Assembly: GCA_021307315.1 (NCBI GenBank)
Contig: JAJSPD010000001.1
Location: 1,488,001-1,552,000, forward strand
Direction: 5' to 3'
Origin: Bisporella sp. PMI_857
Lineage: Eukaryota > Ascomycota > Leotiomycetes > Helotiales > Helotiaceae
DNA length: 64,000 nt
The notes below the pieces were generated by a model, which was not told where the DNA came from, did not search any database, and was given only the letters and a program-made list of their open reading frames with translations. A program made the position numbers and the translations under genes. This document shows positions 45,140 through 55,865 of this stretch, in pieces (the stretch's first letter is position 1; each line of letters starts with the position of its first letter).

Positions 45140-47031
45140 CTTATAGCTGACCAACATATTTAGTAATCAAAACACGTACTATTTATCCGGACGGTATCCC
45201 AGAACCAATATCACCTAGTACTTCAAATTCTTGGGAGCTTACTTCTCTAGTCCCAAACTCTTCTTTTTTCAGTGACGGCACTTATAATAAAGAAACCGAT
45301 AATTTTCTGTCCAACCTTCAAATCACTCTCGCTAACCAGGATTCGGATGCGAAAGATCTGGTTACTCTATTTATGATACTTGGGTCTATTAGCGAAGGAA
45401 TTCTGCTTCGAGCAACAAATACTTATTCGACCTTGGACGGTGCTTGGGAACCTTGTAAAGAAACGCTTTTAGGACTCAGTGACGTATTCAAGAATGCCAC
45501 TCGTCTTTCCTCTGCGATTTGGCGTCTTAAGCATTCCGGTTTTTTAAAAGAAACCACCGAAATAGATCCTGTTTATTCTGTGGTTCCGGAAGTTCGCGAC
45601 TGTAGTAAAATGCTACCGACAGAGGAAATGAAAGTCCAAGCTGCAAAATCCGTGTGCTATGTTTTTCCTACCTACTATATCGTGGAGCCTATGTTGTAAG
45701 TAGTACCGTGGAAAAGAAATGACATAAAGCTTATTTTTCTAGGTTATGTAATGACCGCCCAAAAACAAATCTCTTAAGCCGAGTTGATAATAAACTGCTT
45801 CCCCACTTCACTGAGTCGCTTTACAACTGCTGAGTGCCGAAGAGTTATCATTTTCTGTTTGTCTTTTTCGAAGTTTTCCACATTCGATTTGAAACACCGA
45901 ACACTTGACATCGCACAAGTCATAATAAACAATGGTCAGGTCAAAAATGAGCTGCTGTCCAGGAGATTAGCTTTACGACAGAACGAATTAGTTCGGATAT
46001 TTCCGGATGGCGGGTTCGAAGCACACGAAGACGGAATTCGTCGGGGTGTGACTAGTAGCGCTTTCTTTCAGGCCGTCGTAGAGTTATTTAAGGTTCAGAG
46101 GTTAGTTGACCATAACCAACTTTCTCGTGCGTAGTCGAGCTTATGCAGTCTGGAAGCACTCAAAGAAAGACTCAGCCAGCGCTTCAACCTGCTGCTGACG
46201 TATTATATTGACTTTCTAAAGCTAAAGATTTGCCGCTTTTCAGGTCACTTCGACACAGCCCGGAAACATGCAGCTTTTCTCTTAGCAGTTACGGATAACA
46301 GCTTGTCAGCTTTTAATTTCACACATGCTATAGCGGTATATGCCGAGACGAGGAACTTTGACAGAGCCAGAGAATTGATCCAAATCATGACTGATAAGTG
46401 TTCTATACGAGTCCGTCCGGCGAGGGACAGACGCATCAATTTGACTAGAGCCCAAGTAGACTTTATAGAAGCTTTATGGGCCATGAAAGAAAATCAATCC
46501 AAGAGTCCATTGCTAGAATCAGCGAAGATCGGATTTGTGATAGTAAAAGAGTACTATGAACTATATCAGCGCTCTTCTACTATCATAATGGCAATGAACC
46601 ACATATCCATTCTAGCAGGCTTAGCTGTTATCCATCATGTGGAGTGTGATTTCGAAGCTACAGCGGATAACCTAACTACGGCATTTAATAGCTGGAGGAA
46701 TCTTGAGGATGTTGCAGCTCACTATCTGGAATATTACAGGTGGGAAAATAGTTTTACTCAGACAATCATCGATTATGCCAAGAGCCATATCGCAAGGAAG
46801 CAAGGTAAACATTCGGATGCAAATGTTTACTACTCCCGAGCGTTAGACCTTTACTCACGCACAGGTCGCTATACTTACTGGCTTGGCTTAGGATCTATCT
46901 GGTTTGATATTTTGAACAGCATGATTATGAGAAAAGGAGGATCAGTGATTTGGGAAAGGAGTCAAATGCGAGAGAGAGGAACATATTTTCCATTCGCACC
47001 TAATAGTAGCCGACCAATATTTTCGTGCTAA
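45140..47031 (+). pseudogene. Broken NB/TPR-like protein (possible NLR remnant)
   Basis: Consecutive plus-strand frames are separated by stops and frameshifts. The first has DLVTLFMILGSISEGILLR then AIWRLKHSGFLKETTEIDP (45357-45560), which resembles the winged-helix region after an NB-ARC domain. The last frame (46246-47031) is a long helical array with TPR-like spacing: FDTARKHAAFLLAVTDNSLS, then NFDRARELIQIMTDKC, then GKHSDANVYYSRALDLYSRT. NB-ARC-TPR proteins are one class of fungal NLR. No P-loop was found, so the assignment is tentative. Confidence 0.35.
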
Positions 47032-47311
47032 ATTACAAACGACATGACAACACATGCTTTCGACCATAGTGCTCTATTCCTTTCAAACTTTTCTCCTTCA
47101 ATTTTCTCTTGCTTAAATTTCAGTCTTCACGTAATATCCTGCACAGTTTTTTCAGAGCCATTTCTACGTATTGCGATCACGCGGCAACCTAAATTATGCA
47201 TAAAGTGACCGAAGATCAATATCTTATAGGACTCAAAGCCCAAGTAAAATCTGTGGTATAAACCACGAATATCAAGATGGCGTTTGAGTACATTTGGTCT
47301 GGTAGAGATCT
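47032..47311. other. Short intergenic stretch
   Basis: A+T-rich, nothing recognised. Confidence 0.4.
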
Positions 47312-47590
47312 TCAAGATTCTAAGCGAGCTTTCTTTTCTAATATCTTAAGCGCTAAGCCAACCAGAAATCCACTACCGGTTATGAAAGCCCGCATCCCAT
47401 TTTCTTGTTCGCCAATCTGTTTTGCTGAGTTCAGCGCATTACGTATAGATGGCCGTAATAATACTCGAGCATTCGGGTTTGCTGCTTTCCATATCTCGGA
47501 ATAACTACTTTCTCTTTTCGTACTCGCCACATGCATAGTCTTCATATAATTGAGTTCTTTATTCTGTATGTTGATTAATTCGATACACAA
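47312..47590 (-). pseudogene. C-terminal fragment like folylpolyglutamate/dihydrofolate synthase
   Basis: The frame contains SEIWKAANPNARVLLRPSIR, then GMRAFITGSGFLVGLALKIL. The latter resembles the conserved VFVTGSLHLVGG..L end of FPGS-type ligases, and the former the preceding WK...A.V....SI segment. No N-terminal ATP-binding part is adjacent, so this is a fragment. Confidence 0.45.
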
Positions 47591-48529
47591 TCTGAGTTAA
47601 CGCACAGAGTAGCCTAAAAGCTCAAGGTATTCTTTTATTCCAGCCAAGCCATTCTAGTGAGGTCTCTCGACAAGGCGAGGCGACTATTTTAAGTCAAGTC
47701 TCTGATTTTGATTGACAGCTTCTTTAGCAATCAAGCTGGGAATAAAAGGTCGTGGGCGAACAGATCTACTCTGAAGGATGGATAAAGCAGCCTGTCTGAC
47801 ATTAGAAATGACATAAGTTTAAGCTGATGAAATACCTTATAGCTTCGGCTCATTTTTGTGGATTTGAATGTGATTTCGAGATGAAGTAGAAGCGCACGGC
47901 GCAAAGTGATTTTTATGCTTCAGCCTAAGGTTGTGTTCCATATGTTCAAGGATAGTGGAGTCATTCCGCCAGTGCTTTGGAATCCCTTCGGAATCGCGTT
48001 ATAATGCCTTAGGCATAAATCACGTGAATCTATGGAAAACAGGAAGTTGGAGAGATAATAATTTTCAATAACTCAACCGCCTAAATTGGCGCGCAATACA
48101 ACCGGGAAGTTCCCAACTAGAAACCAGGAAAGATAACATAAATCAGGCTGAAGAGGGTGATCACAGCTCCTGTGCGCTAGTACTATTATGACCTAGAACC
48201 TTCGCTTAGCTTACCATCCCGTGCACGTGCAATTGAGTACTACAATACTACATTCGACCATCTTGCCATTGACGATACCAATCCAGTCGATGAATTATGA
48301 TTGAATTCGTCGCTAACTTGCTTAGTGAAAGGATGAGAAATTATCAGGGAGATAGCGAAAGTAACAGCGAGGCCTTAACCGAGATCTTTAACGGTCGACA
48401 ACCAGTAACGTTGGGGGAGAAAAGCCGCGAAGCTAAAGCATTACCTCCAAACGCACAATGTCCCGCCTCGCTTTTAGTCATATTGCTGGAATCGTTTCTT
48501 TAACTTAAAAGTTGAAGGAAGCTGCCGGA
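47591..48529. other. Intergenic, no gene recognised
   Basis: A 68-codon plus-strand frame at 48297-48503 has no recognisable feature. Confidence 0.35.
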
Positions 48530-48832
48530 TAAATAAGCACTCTTTGTCACAAGAACTTCTGCTCTTTTATACTCCTCTGTGACTAGACGGACAGCATCTT
48601 TCGGGGTATCCACAATTGTAATGTTTCCGGTTCCGCCGATCTTCTTCTATAATTGAGAATTCCTTTGCTGATTGAGAGCAGATATATCTTGCTGGTACCT
48701 TCCAATGTCGACTGAATCCCCTTTATTGCAAAATATTATACTTTTAAGGACCATACAAGAGTCCGCATGTAGGCTATTGTAAATAGTTTTGAGCAAAAGT
48801 AATGGATCTCGGTTGAGGTGTTGACTAAACAC
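48530..48832 (-). pseudogene. Second ligase-like (FPGS-type) C-terminal fragment
   Basis: The first part reads MFSQHLNRDPLLLLKTIYNS, then CMVLKSIIFCNKGDSVD. After a stop, GTGNITIVDTPKDAVRLVTE and AEVLVTKSAYLSGSFLQLLS follow in the same order as the C-terminal domain of Mur/FPGS-type ligases. The remnant is broken and the assignment is by motif resemblance only. Confidence 0.35.
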
Positions 48833-50638
48833 TAAGACTCGTCTACGCTTGCGAGGACTTGTCAGGACGCTTTCAAATTGTTAAATTCAGTCTACTTACC
48901 CGGATCTCTCAACGGATTGCTTGTACCATGAAACAGTCTCTTTCAAGCTGGTCTCGTTATGCGCGCTGCTAATGTACTAGGTGGCATCGCTTTTCTCAAC
49001 AATCTGGGATTTACTTAGCAGCTCAACGTCTTGCAAGCTACGAGCGAGCTCGTCCGTCATAATAAAATCAGGATCTGTCGACTTCAAGTATACTTCTGCT
49101 ACAGATAAACTTCCCCGGCTGATCCCCCGAGGCTACCATTTCCGTTCTGTCTATCCATGCAAGGGTCTCTGTTTTGATAGGGGTTTTCGAAGTTTATCTT
49201 GGGATCTGCGACAGAAGAGGCTTGAGCAGCGTTCAGTGGGGCTCTATCTTGAGCCAAGTCGACTGTCATTGGCCACAGGTTCGATCGCGTCAATTCCTAC
49301 GATTCAGCCACATCTCTTTTATTGTATTGAGGGACATTAATTTTTAACATATGTAGCTTGTTCAACGGGGCAATTCTATTATCGTCACTGGACATCTGAA
49401 AGGAGCCATAACTATAATTGAAATTAGGTCCTGGATTCACTTCACCAGCGAGTATTTTTCTTGAACTAGTAGGTTTAAGCATCCGCTACAGGTACAAATC
49501 TAACTCTTACAGATATTTCGTTTCTATGATGTGATTACCGCCTTTTCTTTAGGCACGTCGCCAAATACGACTTCACAGCCTATAGCAGCGCTTTGCTTTT
49601 TTATTTGTTACACGAATTCATGTTGGATTCGCCGCTTAGCCCAGTCGATCCTTTCCTTGGACGCATGTTTAAATGTAGTAAAACTGGCAGAAATTTTTGT
49701 AATAATCCGATGTCCGCATTTCTCTGGCTACTGTTGGCGGCATTGTGTAAAGTGGTTAAGATGGAAATGAGGCAGCTAGCGACCGACGATTTTCTTGGAA
49801 CCGAGAAAAGACAAGCAATAAACTACATTGCTGGAGGGTGCTCCCCAGATGTAACCTCACGCGGTGTCACCTGTCTGCAGGCACCGACACTTCCTTGTAC
49901 TACGCAACTCATCCTCTACATCTTGATTAAGATTATATATTTTATCCTGTGCAGAATACATACAAGGATTGGTGATGTTAAAGCCGGGGTCTGCGCTGGA
50001 CTCAATTGAGGCATAGTTTGCGAGCTTGGCAGCACCGCCTTAATCAAGCGAGGCGAAGCCAAACAAACGCCTGATCTATGCTTTGTAGTATTTAAGTATT
50101 GCCATAAGATGTAAACATATGAAACATTGAAGGAGCATCAAAGTGGCTTCGGAGTATCCTGGCTGTTATTTCTCTTGGCCCGATGTGAGTCTCTGCTGTT
50201 TCTATTCCTTCTCAGTCATATTTGTATACATAAGTTATGTGTCCAAGCTTTTCTCTCCCTTCAGGAAGTAGGCTTAGGAAGCAAATCTTCGCCCCTTATT
50301 TTTTAAGGCTACGAAACGGGCATGTTCTGTTTACCCATGAAGGATTTGGATATATCGTTATACTTCGCCTCTAGGAGCGGAGCTATTCTTGAGGTCGAGG
50401 AGGATGATGAGTACCTGTTGTGTGTGCATCTACCGAGACATGGACTGATCGATAACAGTCGAAAAGCCAGGATGAAAATATAAAGGTAGGCTCCCCGAAT
50501 TCTGTTGGTGATTATTTTCAACACAACAGTAAAGTACCTTTTCCGATCCAACTACCAATTTTACTTCAAACATAACCTCAACTCTACACAACGCAAAGAA
50601 TTTTCAAAGAGGGCTTTTCCTTTGACTCAGCAGTCACT
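48833..50638. other. Decayed/intergenic DNA
   Basis: Minus-strand frames at 49099-49293 and 49297-49482 and a 138-codon plus frame at 49593-50009 overlap one another. None shows a clear domain. The minus frames could be upstream pieces of the FPGS-type remnant. Confidence 0.35.
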
Positions 50639-50986
50639 ATGCATTTCACGCAATACGCTGTGGGATGCATCCTTGCGTTGCCCTCTCTCACCCTCAGCGC
50701 ACCGCTCCCATCTATCCCCAACGACGCTTCTCCTCTCGATGGCCGCGACCCAAAGTTCGTAACCAACCTTGATCATTTTCTAAGCACCTACAGCCACGTT
50801 CCTTTCTCTGCAGAGAAGCCAAGACGCGATGTCCATGCCGGGTTGGATATCGAGCGAAGGGATCCTCCAAAGCTTGGGGAGGAACTCGAAGCGAGGAAAG
50901 TGCAAACGTTGAAGCCAAATTCGTGGTCCAACTATATTAAATGCAAAGCGATAAATTGTGACAGCTTTTTGCCCAGGATATCGTAA
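50639..50986 (+). CDS. Small secreted protein, 115 residues
   Basis: The N-terminus MHFTQYAVGCILALPSLTLS followed by APLPS is a classic signal peptide with likely cleavage after Ala21. The mature part is hydrophilic and has dibasic sites (KPRRDV, IERRDP) suited to Kex2. The tail has two cysteines (KCKAINCDSF). It could be an effector, a processed peptide precursor or an orphan secreted protein. The 5' flank (50600-50638) is a plausible leader. No homologue was recognised. Confidence 0.45.
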   Translation: MHFTQYAVGCILALPSLTLSAPLPSIPNDASPLDGRDPKFVTNLDHFLSTYSHVPFSAEKPRRDVHAGLDIERRDPPKLGEELEARKVQTLKPNSWSNYIKCKAINCDSFLPRIS

Positions 50987-51251
50987 AGCATTTTTTTCAA
51001 GCTTAAATTGCTGAACAACTAGATAGAGTATTTTCTTTATTTTTTTTGGCGTGCGTTTTCTTTTTGTAGTTAGTGCTTTGCTTTGTGTTTCTGAAAGCCA
51101 AACAAAACGGATGGATTCCAAAAAAGGGCAAAAATGAAGCAGTAAGCGTTGAGGAGTTTGGAGTTTGGAGTTTGGAGTCGATTACTTTTGTAAGGTTTTA
51201 TTACATCGGATTGTATTTTGAAAAAATACGGGGTATATTTTTCAAGAGCCA

Positions 51252-51465
51252 GTGTTGCTATTGTTGTACAACAACAGCCCGGCGAGAAATGCTATTTTTG
51301 CACTTTCGTGTGTGCATTTGAAGTATAGAAAAGTCTGGAATGCGGAGAAATCCTTAGACTTTTGTAACAAAGCGTTGCAGGGTCTGGCAAGGCTTATTGA
51401 GAATAAGCAGAGTAGCAGGAAGGAAATTCTTGGAGCAATCATGTTTCTTGTGTGCTACAAAGTGG
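51252..51465 (+). pseudogene. Fragment of a fungal transcription-factor regulatory domain
   Basis: The frame reads SPARNAIFALSCVHLKYRK, then SLDFCNKALQGLARLIENKQ and ILGAIMFLVCYKVV. This is the pattern of the middle homology region of Zn2Cys6 regulators (ALSA.HL ... A..FY.KAL..L ... LAA.LLL..YEV). No Zn2Cys6 cluster lies upstream, and the frame ends soon after. Fragment only. Confidence 0.4.
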
Positions 51466-51629
51466 TGAGGACCTTCTCAACTACCCTCTCAACTATTGCA
51501 TTATAATTATTGTTCTAGCAAAGTCGGAGTTATCTTGAATCAAAGGACTATAACCTTTACATTATTCTCAGCATCATGCATTTGTCCTAATTGAGAGGTT
51601 CTAACCTCAACTCGCCTTCTAACAGCCAG

Positions 51630-52795
51630 TCACTTTCTAAAAACCAGTGTATAGGATCGAAAAAATTTGTAATTCATGTGCCTGCCCAAGTTGTTCTTCA
51701 AATCCTCGGGGTGTATATTCAACCGCTGCTCCTCAGAAGGAATTTGCCCACGGGTTATTGTTGATGGCACCATCTGACTCCAACTTAAGCCGCTCATATG
51801 ATCCAGAGTAATCCCAGAATATGCATCTGTACTGGCATCTCTAGCTGTTTCCGGTTGCGAAGTACCAGCAGTTAATGCATCGACGGACATGTCCTGCACA
51901 TCCGCCACAATAGTAGAGAAGGTATTCAACGGCTGGTCTGCAGCTTGAGTGCTTCTATTAGCATTCTTTGATGCATCGCCTTCGGATTCTTTCAGATATT
52001 CCAAAGTCTCCTCAATTAAATAGTTATCTGGAAACTTTTCCCTAGATGTAATTAGGCCAATACTCTGAGAAATACTTCGAGGTTCTGGGTTTCCTCTAGC
52101 ATCATACTGCCTGTGGTGGACGAAGCTCTTCTTGGCCCTGCTCGTTCCTAGCGGAGTGAAAACGGACATCATGGGAGACGTAGATGGGGCGACGATACTG
52201 GGGGAGGAGTGGCGGGAATGGAATGGTTTCGGAAGGCTGCTAAATCATCATTTGTTAGTGTTCCATCTTTGATTAATATTGGTGATCGCAAAATTATGCT
52301 TCGCCATAACGTGTAAAACGACAGAGCCGATAGGGTAGTGACCATGAAACTACAACAGATCAAAAAGAGCTTGAACTTACTCGAAATCTTCTTGTGAAAC
52401 GAATTTTTCGATTGCATTGTTGATATCTCGTTTCTCGAACAAGATCCCTTGTTTGTTATTCGATTTTGCACTCGTCACTAACAAATTGCTGATTCTCTCT
52501 ATGCTGACGAGCCCAGCCTCATATAATGGATGCTTCATAATATAGTTCAACGTTTCCGCATAGGATAGCACACTGACTGTTTGTGTGTCTATATAGCTCT
52601 TCTTTGCGATGCGCATAATTACGGGCTTGAAAAGACCGGGCCGCTCTTCTTCTCCATCATTCTCACATGATGTGATTGAAGAGATTGGGGAAAATGAATA
52701 ATAGGATGAGCCCTAAACCGCCTTCTTTTAACTTTCATTGGTATGACTTCATCTTCCTCTGTGCGAAACAGTATCTTGCATCCAGGATTCTTACC
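51630..52795 (-). CDS. Unidentified multi-exon gene, 5' end unresolved
   Basis: Frame-compatible exons 52712-52381 and 52239-51630 are joined by a GTAAGT/TTTAG intron with a CTAAC branch site. A further exon may end at 52795 (donor GTAAGA). The joined product runs GLFKPVIMRIAKKSYIDTQT, then NAIEKFVSQEDFD and SLPKPFHSRHSSPSIVAPST. The C-terminal part is Ser/Thr/Glu-rich and probably disordered. No domain was recognised and no in-frame ATG was found in the first exon. The good splice signals argue for a real gene, perhaps partly decayed. Confidence 0.35.
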
Positions 52796-55122
52796 GCACG
52801 ATGGTTAGCTATAACACTGATCACATAGATACAGGAATGCAGTTCACCATTCAACCATTCTATCTGTCTTTTCGTCCGAAATGATATTACATTTTAAGCA
52901 CACCACGCTTGTCTTGTTTCTATCATTGAAGATCATGCTCATATCAATCTTTAGGCTAGCCTTGCAAAACGAACTCCATGGGGACGTCCTTAAAATTTTG
53001 TGCCTGCGGTACTATCCTCTATGGCGTATTCTCGATTCACAACTTTCTTCTCCACAACAAGAGTAAATTTACGGAAATGGGAGTGTATAACGTCATCAAA
53101 AACCTTTCAGTGTTGGTCACGTTCCTGGCATGGAGGAGCAATCGAAGCCTTAGAGAACTTACCTGCTACGACACTACTATTTCTAATGGCATGGGAATAA
53201 ACATTCCGTGGGCATCTTCCAGCATCATAGGCTGTTGTTACAGCACGCCGCGAACCCCTTAGGCTTGTTGATCTGCATCGCAATCGATGCGAGGATGCTT
53301 TCTAAGGAGTTTAGAGCTCTATCAACTCTTGCGCTCACTAAAGTTGGCTAAGTTTGACTCACATGGTCTTATCACATCTAACTGTTTGCGTGATATTTGA
53401 TTCGGTTGAATGATCGCGAGTGGCACATTCTCGAAAGGAAGGGAGCGATTACTTTTCTCTTCTGACAAGGGCTGCCTGATACTGGGGCAATTCTTCTAGG
53501 CCTCTCAGTCTACTCCTTTCCCTACGATATGTCAGATGTCCTTCCCGCAGCATCGAACTTGGCTTGCTTACCTAGGAACGACAGGTGATGAGATGAATTC
53601 TTCATCTTGTGATAATCTGCCTGATTGCGTTGATATATCTTTGCAAGACAACTTCTTATATTTCTTCTAACCCCATTCATCAATCTTGTTCTTGTAGACC
53701 CGAGTACTATAATCACGTGATATGAGCAACTAATGGCTAGAAGTGGTCAAGCACTCTACTCACGAAGCCTTGAACGCGTGTTTGTCCTCTATCAGCTTCT
53801 GCACTTCCTTGGGTGGTTTCCGTTGAGTTAGGTAGAAACATTTGATGTCAAAGCGCACATCTCTCCAGTTCTCCGTCATTGTTCAGCTGCCTATCTGATC
53901 CAGGGAAAAAGTGCAAATTTGTGGATTGGACAACGAAAAGAAATGAAGCGTTGTTGCTGATGGAAAGATCTGGGCTTGAGAATTGGTGGGCCCAGCTTTC
54001 ATTTTGATTATTTGCACTCCTGTTACTCCAGTTGAGGACATAGATGAAGAAAGTGCACTTTTGTGTGGCTGAGTGGCAAATATAAGTGGCTGAGCTCTCG
54101 CTCACACAGGGTATTGTGACATGAATGCATCTCGATAATCGCACATGCATCTCTTCTTTTCGGAGGGCCCTCCCCTGCAATTGCAATCGGTTGGTGGAAT
54201 ACGCTTGGATATTGTACTGTAAGAGTAATATCTTATCTACACCTTAAGTTTTTGCAGGGTCCGTCCAGCTCCCTACAGGAACCTTACAAGTATTAAACAA
54301 CGCCCCAACTTTAACCTTCGGCAATAGCCATAGGTGTTAATACTTTACAATTTAAAAATAAAGATTACTAGAAGTCTTGCTAGTAGTTAGTATTTACAGA
54401 ATCAATTTAATAATAGTGTATGATAGAAAGCCATAAGGCTGTTCAAGGTATATGTTTGCGGTGTCACTTATTTTTTTCCTTAGGTGAGCCCAGGTCACTG
54501 CAGTTATCCCTGTCTGCACAACACAGCAGTACAAAAGTACTCTTTCATGCAGGGCCAAATATTAGCACCGGGGTCTGTATTTGAGGCGAGAAAAGTGCTG
54601 TCCACTTACTTTGATTGGTTGACCCTTCTCCCACTGCTAATTGTTTGGGCCCAAATTACCATCGTTGGTCCCGCCGATTGGTGGTCCCTCAGGCATATGC
54701 CAAGGGGTGCACTGACCATTGCAATCATCCCCATGTTTTTCCATAGTCTAGGGTCGCTCCTCGGCTCGTGAAAGCCTCATTCGGCCGCTAAAAACACAAA
54801 GTGTTGTGTCAAAAGTGCAGTTTTGCTATGTTCAAGCTGGATATGCACTTTCTGGCGCCAGCGGTCAGAAGTAATGACTTACCCGATTAGAACCTTCACA
54901 ATGTGCACTTTCGGCACACCCATGAAGAACACGTCTCAGACGCTGGCCAAAGTCTCGTATAAGACTCGAAGTGCATCCCTCAAATGTTTCCTATAAATGT
55001 CATACGAAATCAACGCTTCTTCTTCTCCAAAGTTTCTATCTAATCATTCCAACTCCCTTCCTCTTCTGCTTTGTGCACCCTCTTCCACCCAAGTCCAACG
55101 AGTACTATTTGATATCACGTGA
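52796..55122. other. 2.3 kb without a supported gene
   Basis: Short overlapping frames exist on both strands (plus 52881-53262, minus 53848-54186, plus 54484-54771). None has a recognisable motif. The stretch 54230-54480 is strongly A+T-rich. Confidence 0.4.
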
Positions 55123-55729
55123 ATGTTTACTATGGAACGATATATCACTTCCACTTCCTCGTCATGGGACGACTATCCACGACAGAGGGTGTATGAGTGG
55201 TATAAAAGCCCAATATTTTGCATCTATCCTCAACTAATAAATACATAGTTCGACCGAAACCTCCCAACCGCAAGATGATCAAGAAAGTCATGGTCACCGA
55301 AAGCGATCCACCAAATCCCGTGGTTCGCACGCCTCAACCCGAAAGCATACATCCACGAGCACCTCGACCCCGAATCCCGCCTCCTCGAAACCATCATCCA
55401 GAGGCCATAAGCACACCAAGAACCACGGCTCCGAGTGCTCCAAGTCCGGCACCACCGTCTACGAGGATAATCATACGCGGTGCGACCAGGACATCTCGCT
55501 TCTCCATGTAGGGTCGCAGTTCCAAGATGTATCCAGAATAGAGGCCGTCGGTACGTCTCCCTTTGACTACTGGGGCACTTCGCATACAACGCATCAGGTG
55601 CCAGTGGAGCACTACATTCTCAAATCAGATGAGGAAGCAGCATGGAACGCTGTTGCGGCCGTTGATGGTATGGACGGTTGGGAGTTCGTTCCCGACTACG
55701 GGAATGAGATGGGCAAGGATGGCTTCTGA
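55123..55729 (+). CDS. Unknown two-exon protein, 182 residues
   Basis: Exon 1 is 55123-55190 and exon 2 is 55249-55729, joined by a 58-bp intron with a consensus CTAATA branch site. The product begins MFTMERYITSTSSSWDDYPR. A Ser/His/Lys-rich disordered region follows (residues ~25-85). The C-terminus is compact: SPFDYWGTSHTTHQVPVEHY, then EEAAWNAVAAVDGMDGWEFV. No family was recognised. The second in-frame ATG (55132) is an alternative start. Convergent with BUB1, with 136 bp between stops. Confidence 0.55.
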
Positions 55730-55865
55730 CTTCGATTGAGAGGATAGCAGAGTAGGAAAGGGTGGAAAGAAAATGCTTCGCTCTGTATTCGTAAAGTAAA
55801 TCAAATCCATAACGCCGTTCATGCATCATTATGTACTCCCACCACAATCATATATCTCTACTCCT

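Noticed and set aside
30249..54000. Complete Starship element
   Set aside because: Only a captain-like gene is supported. No 3' boundary, target duplication or typical auxiliary genes were found, so a whole element is not claimed.
55230..55589. 119-codon minus-strand ORF
   Set aside because: Antisense to the spliced 182-residue gene, which has better codon structure and splice signals.
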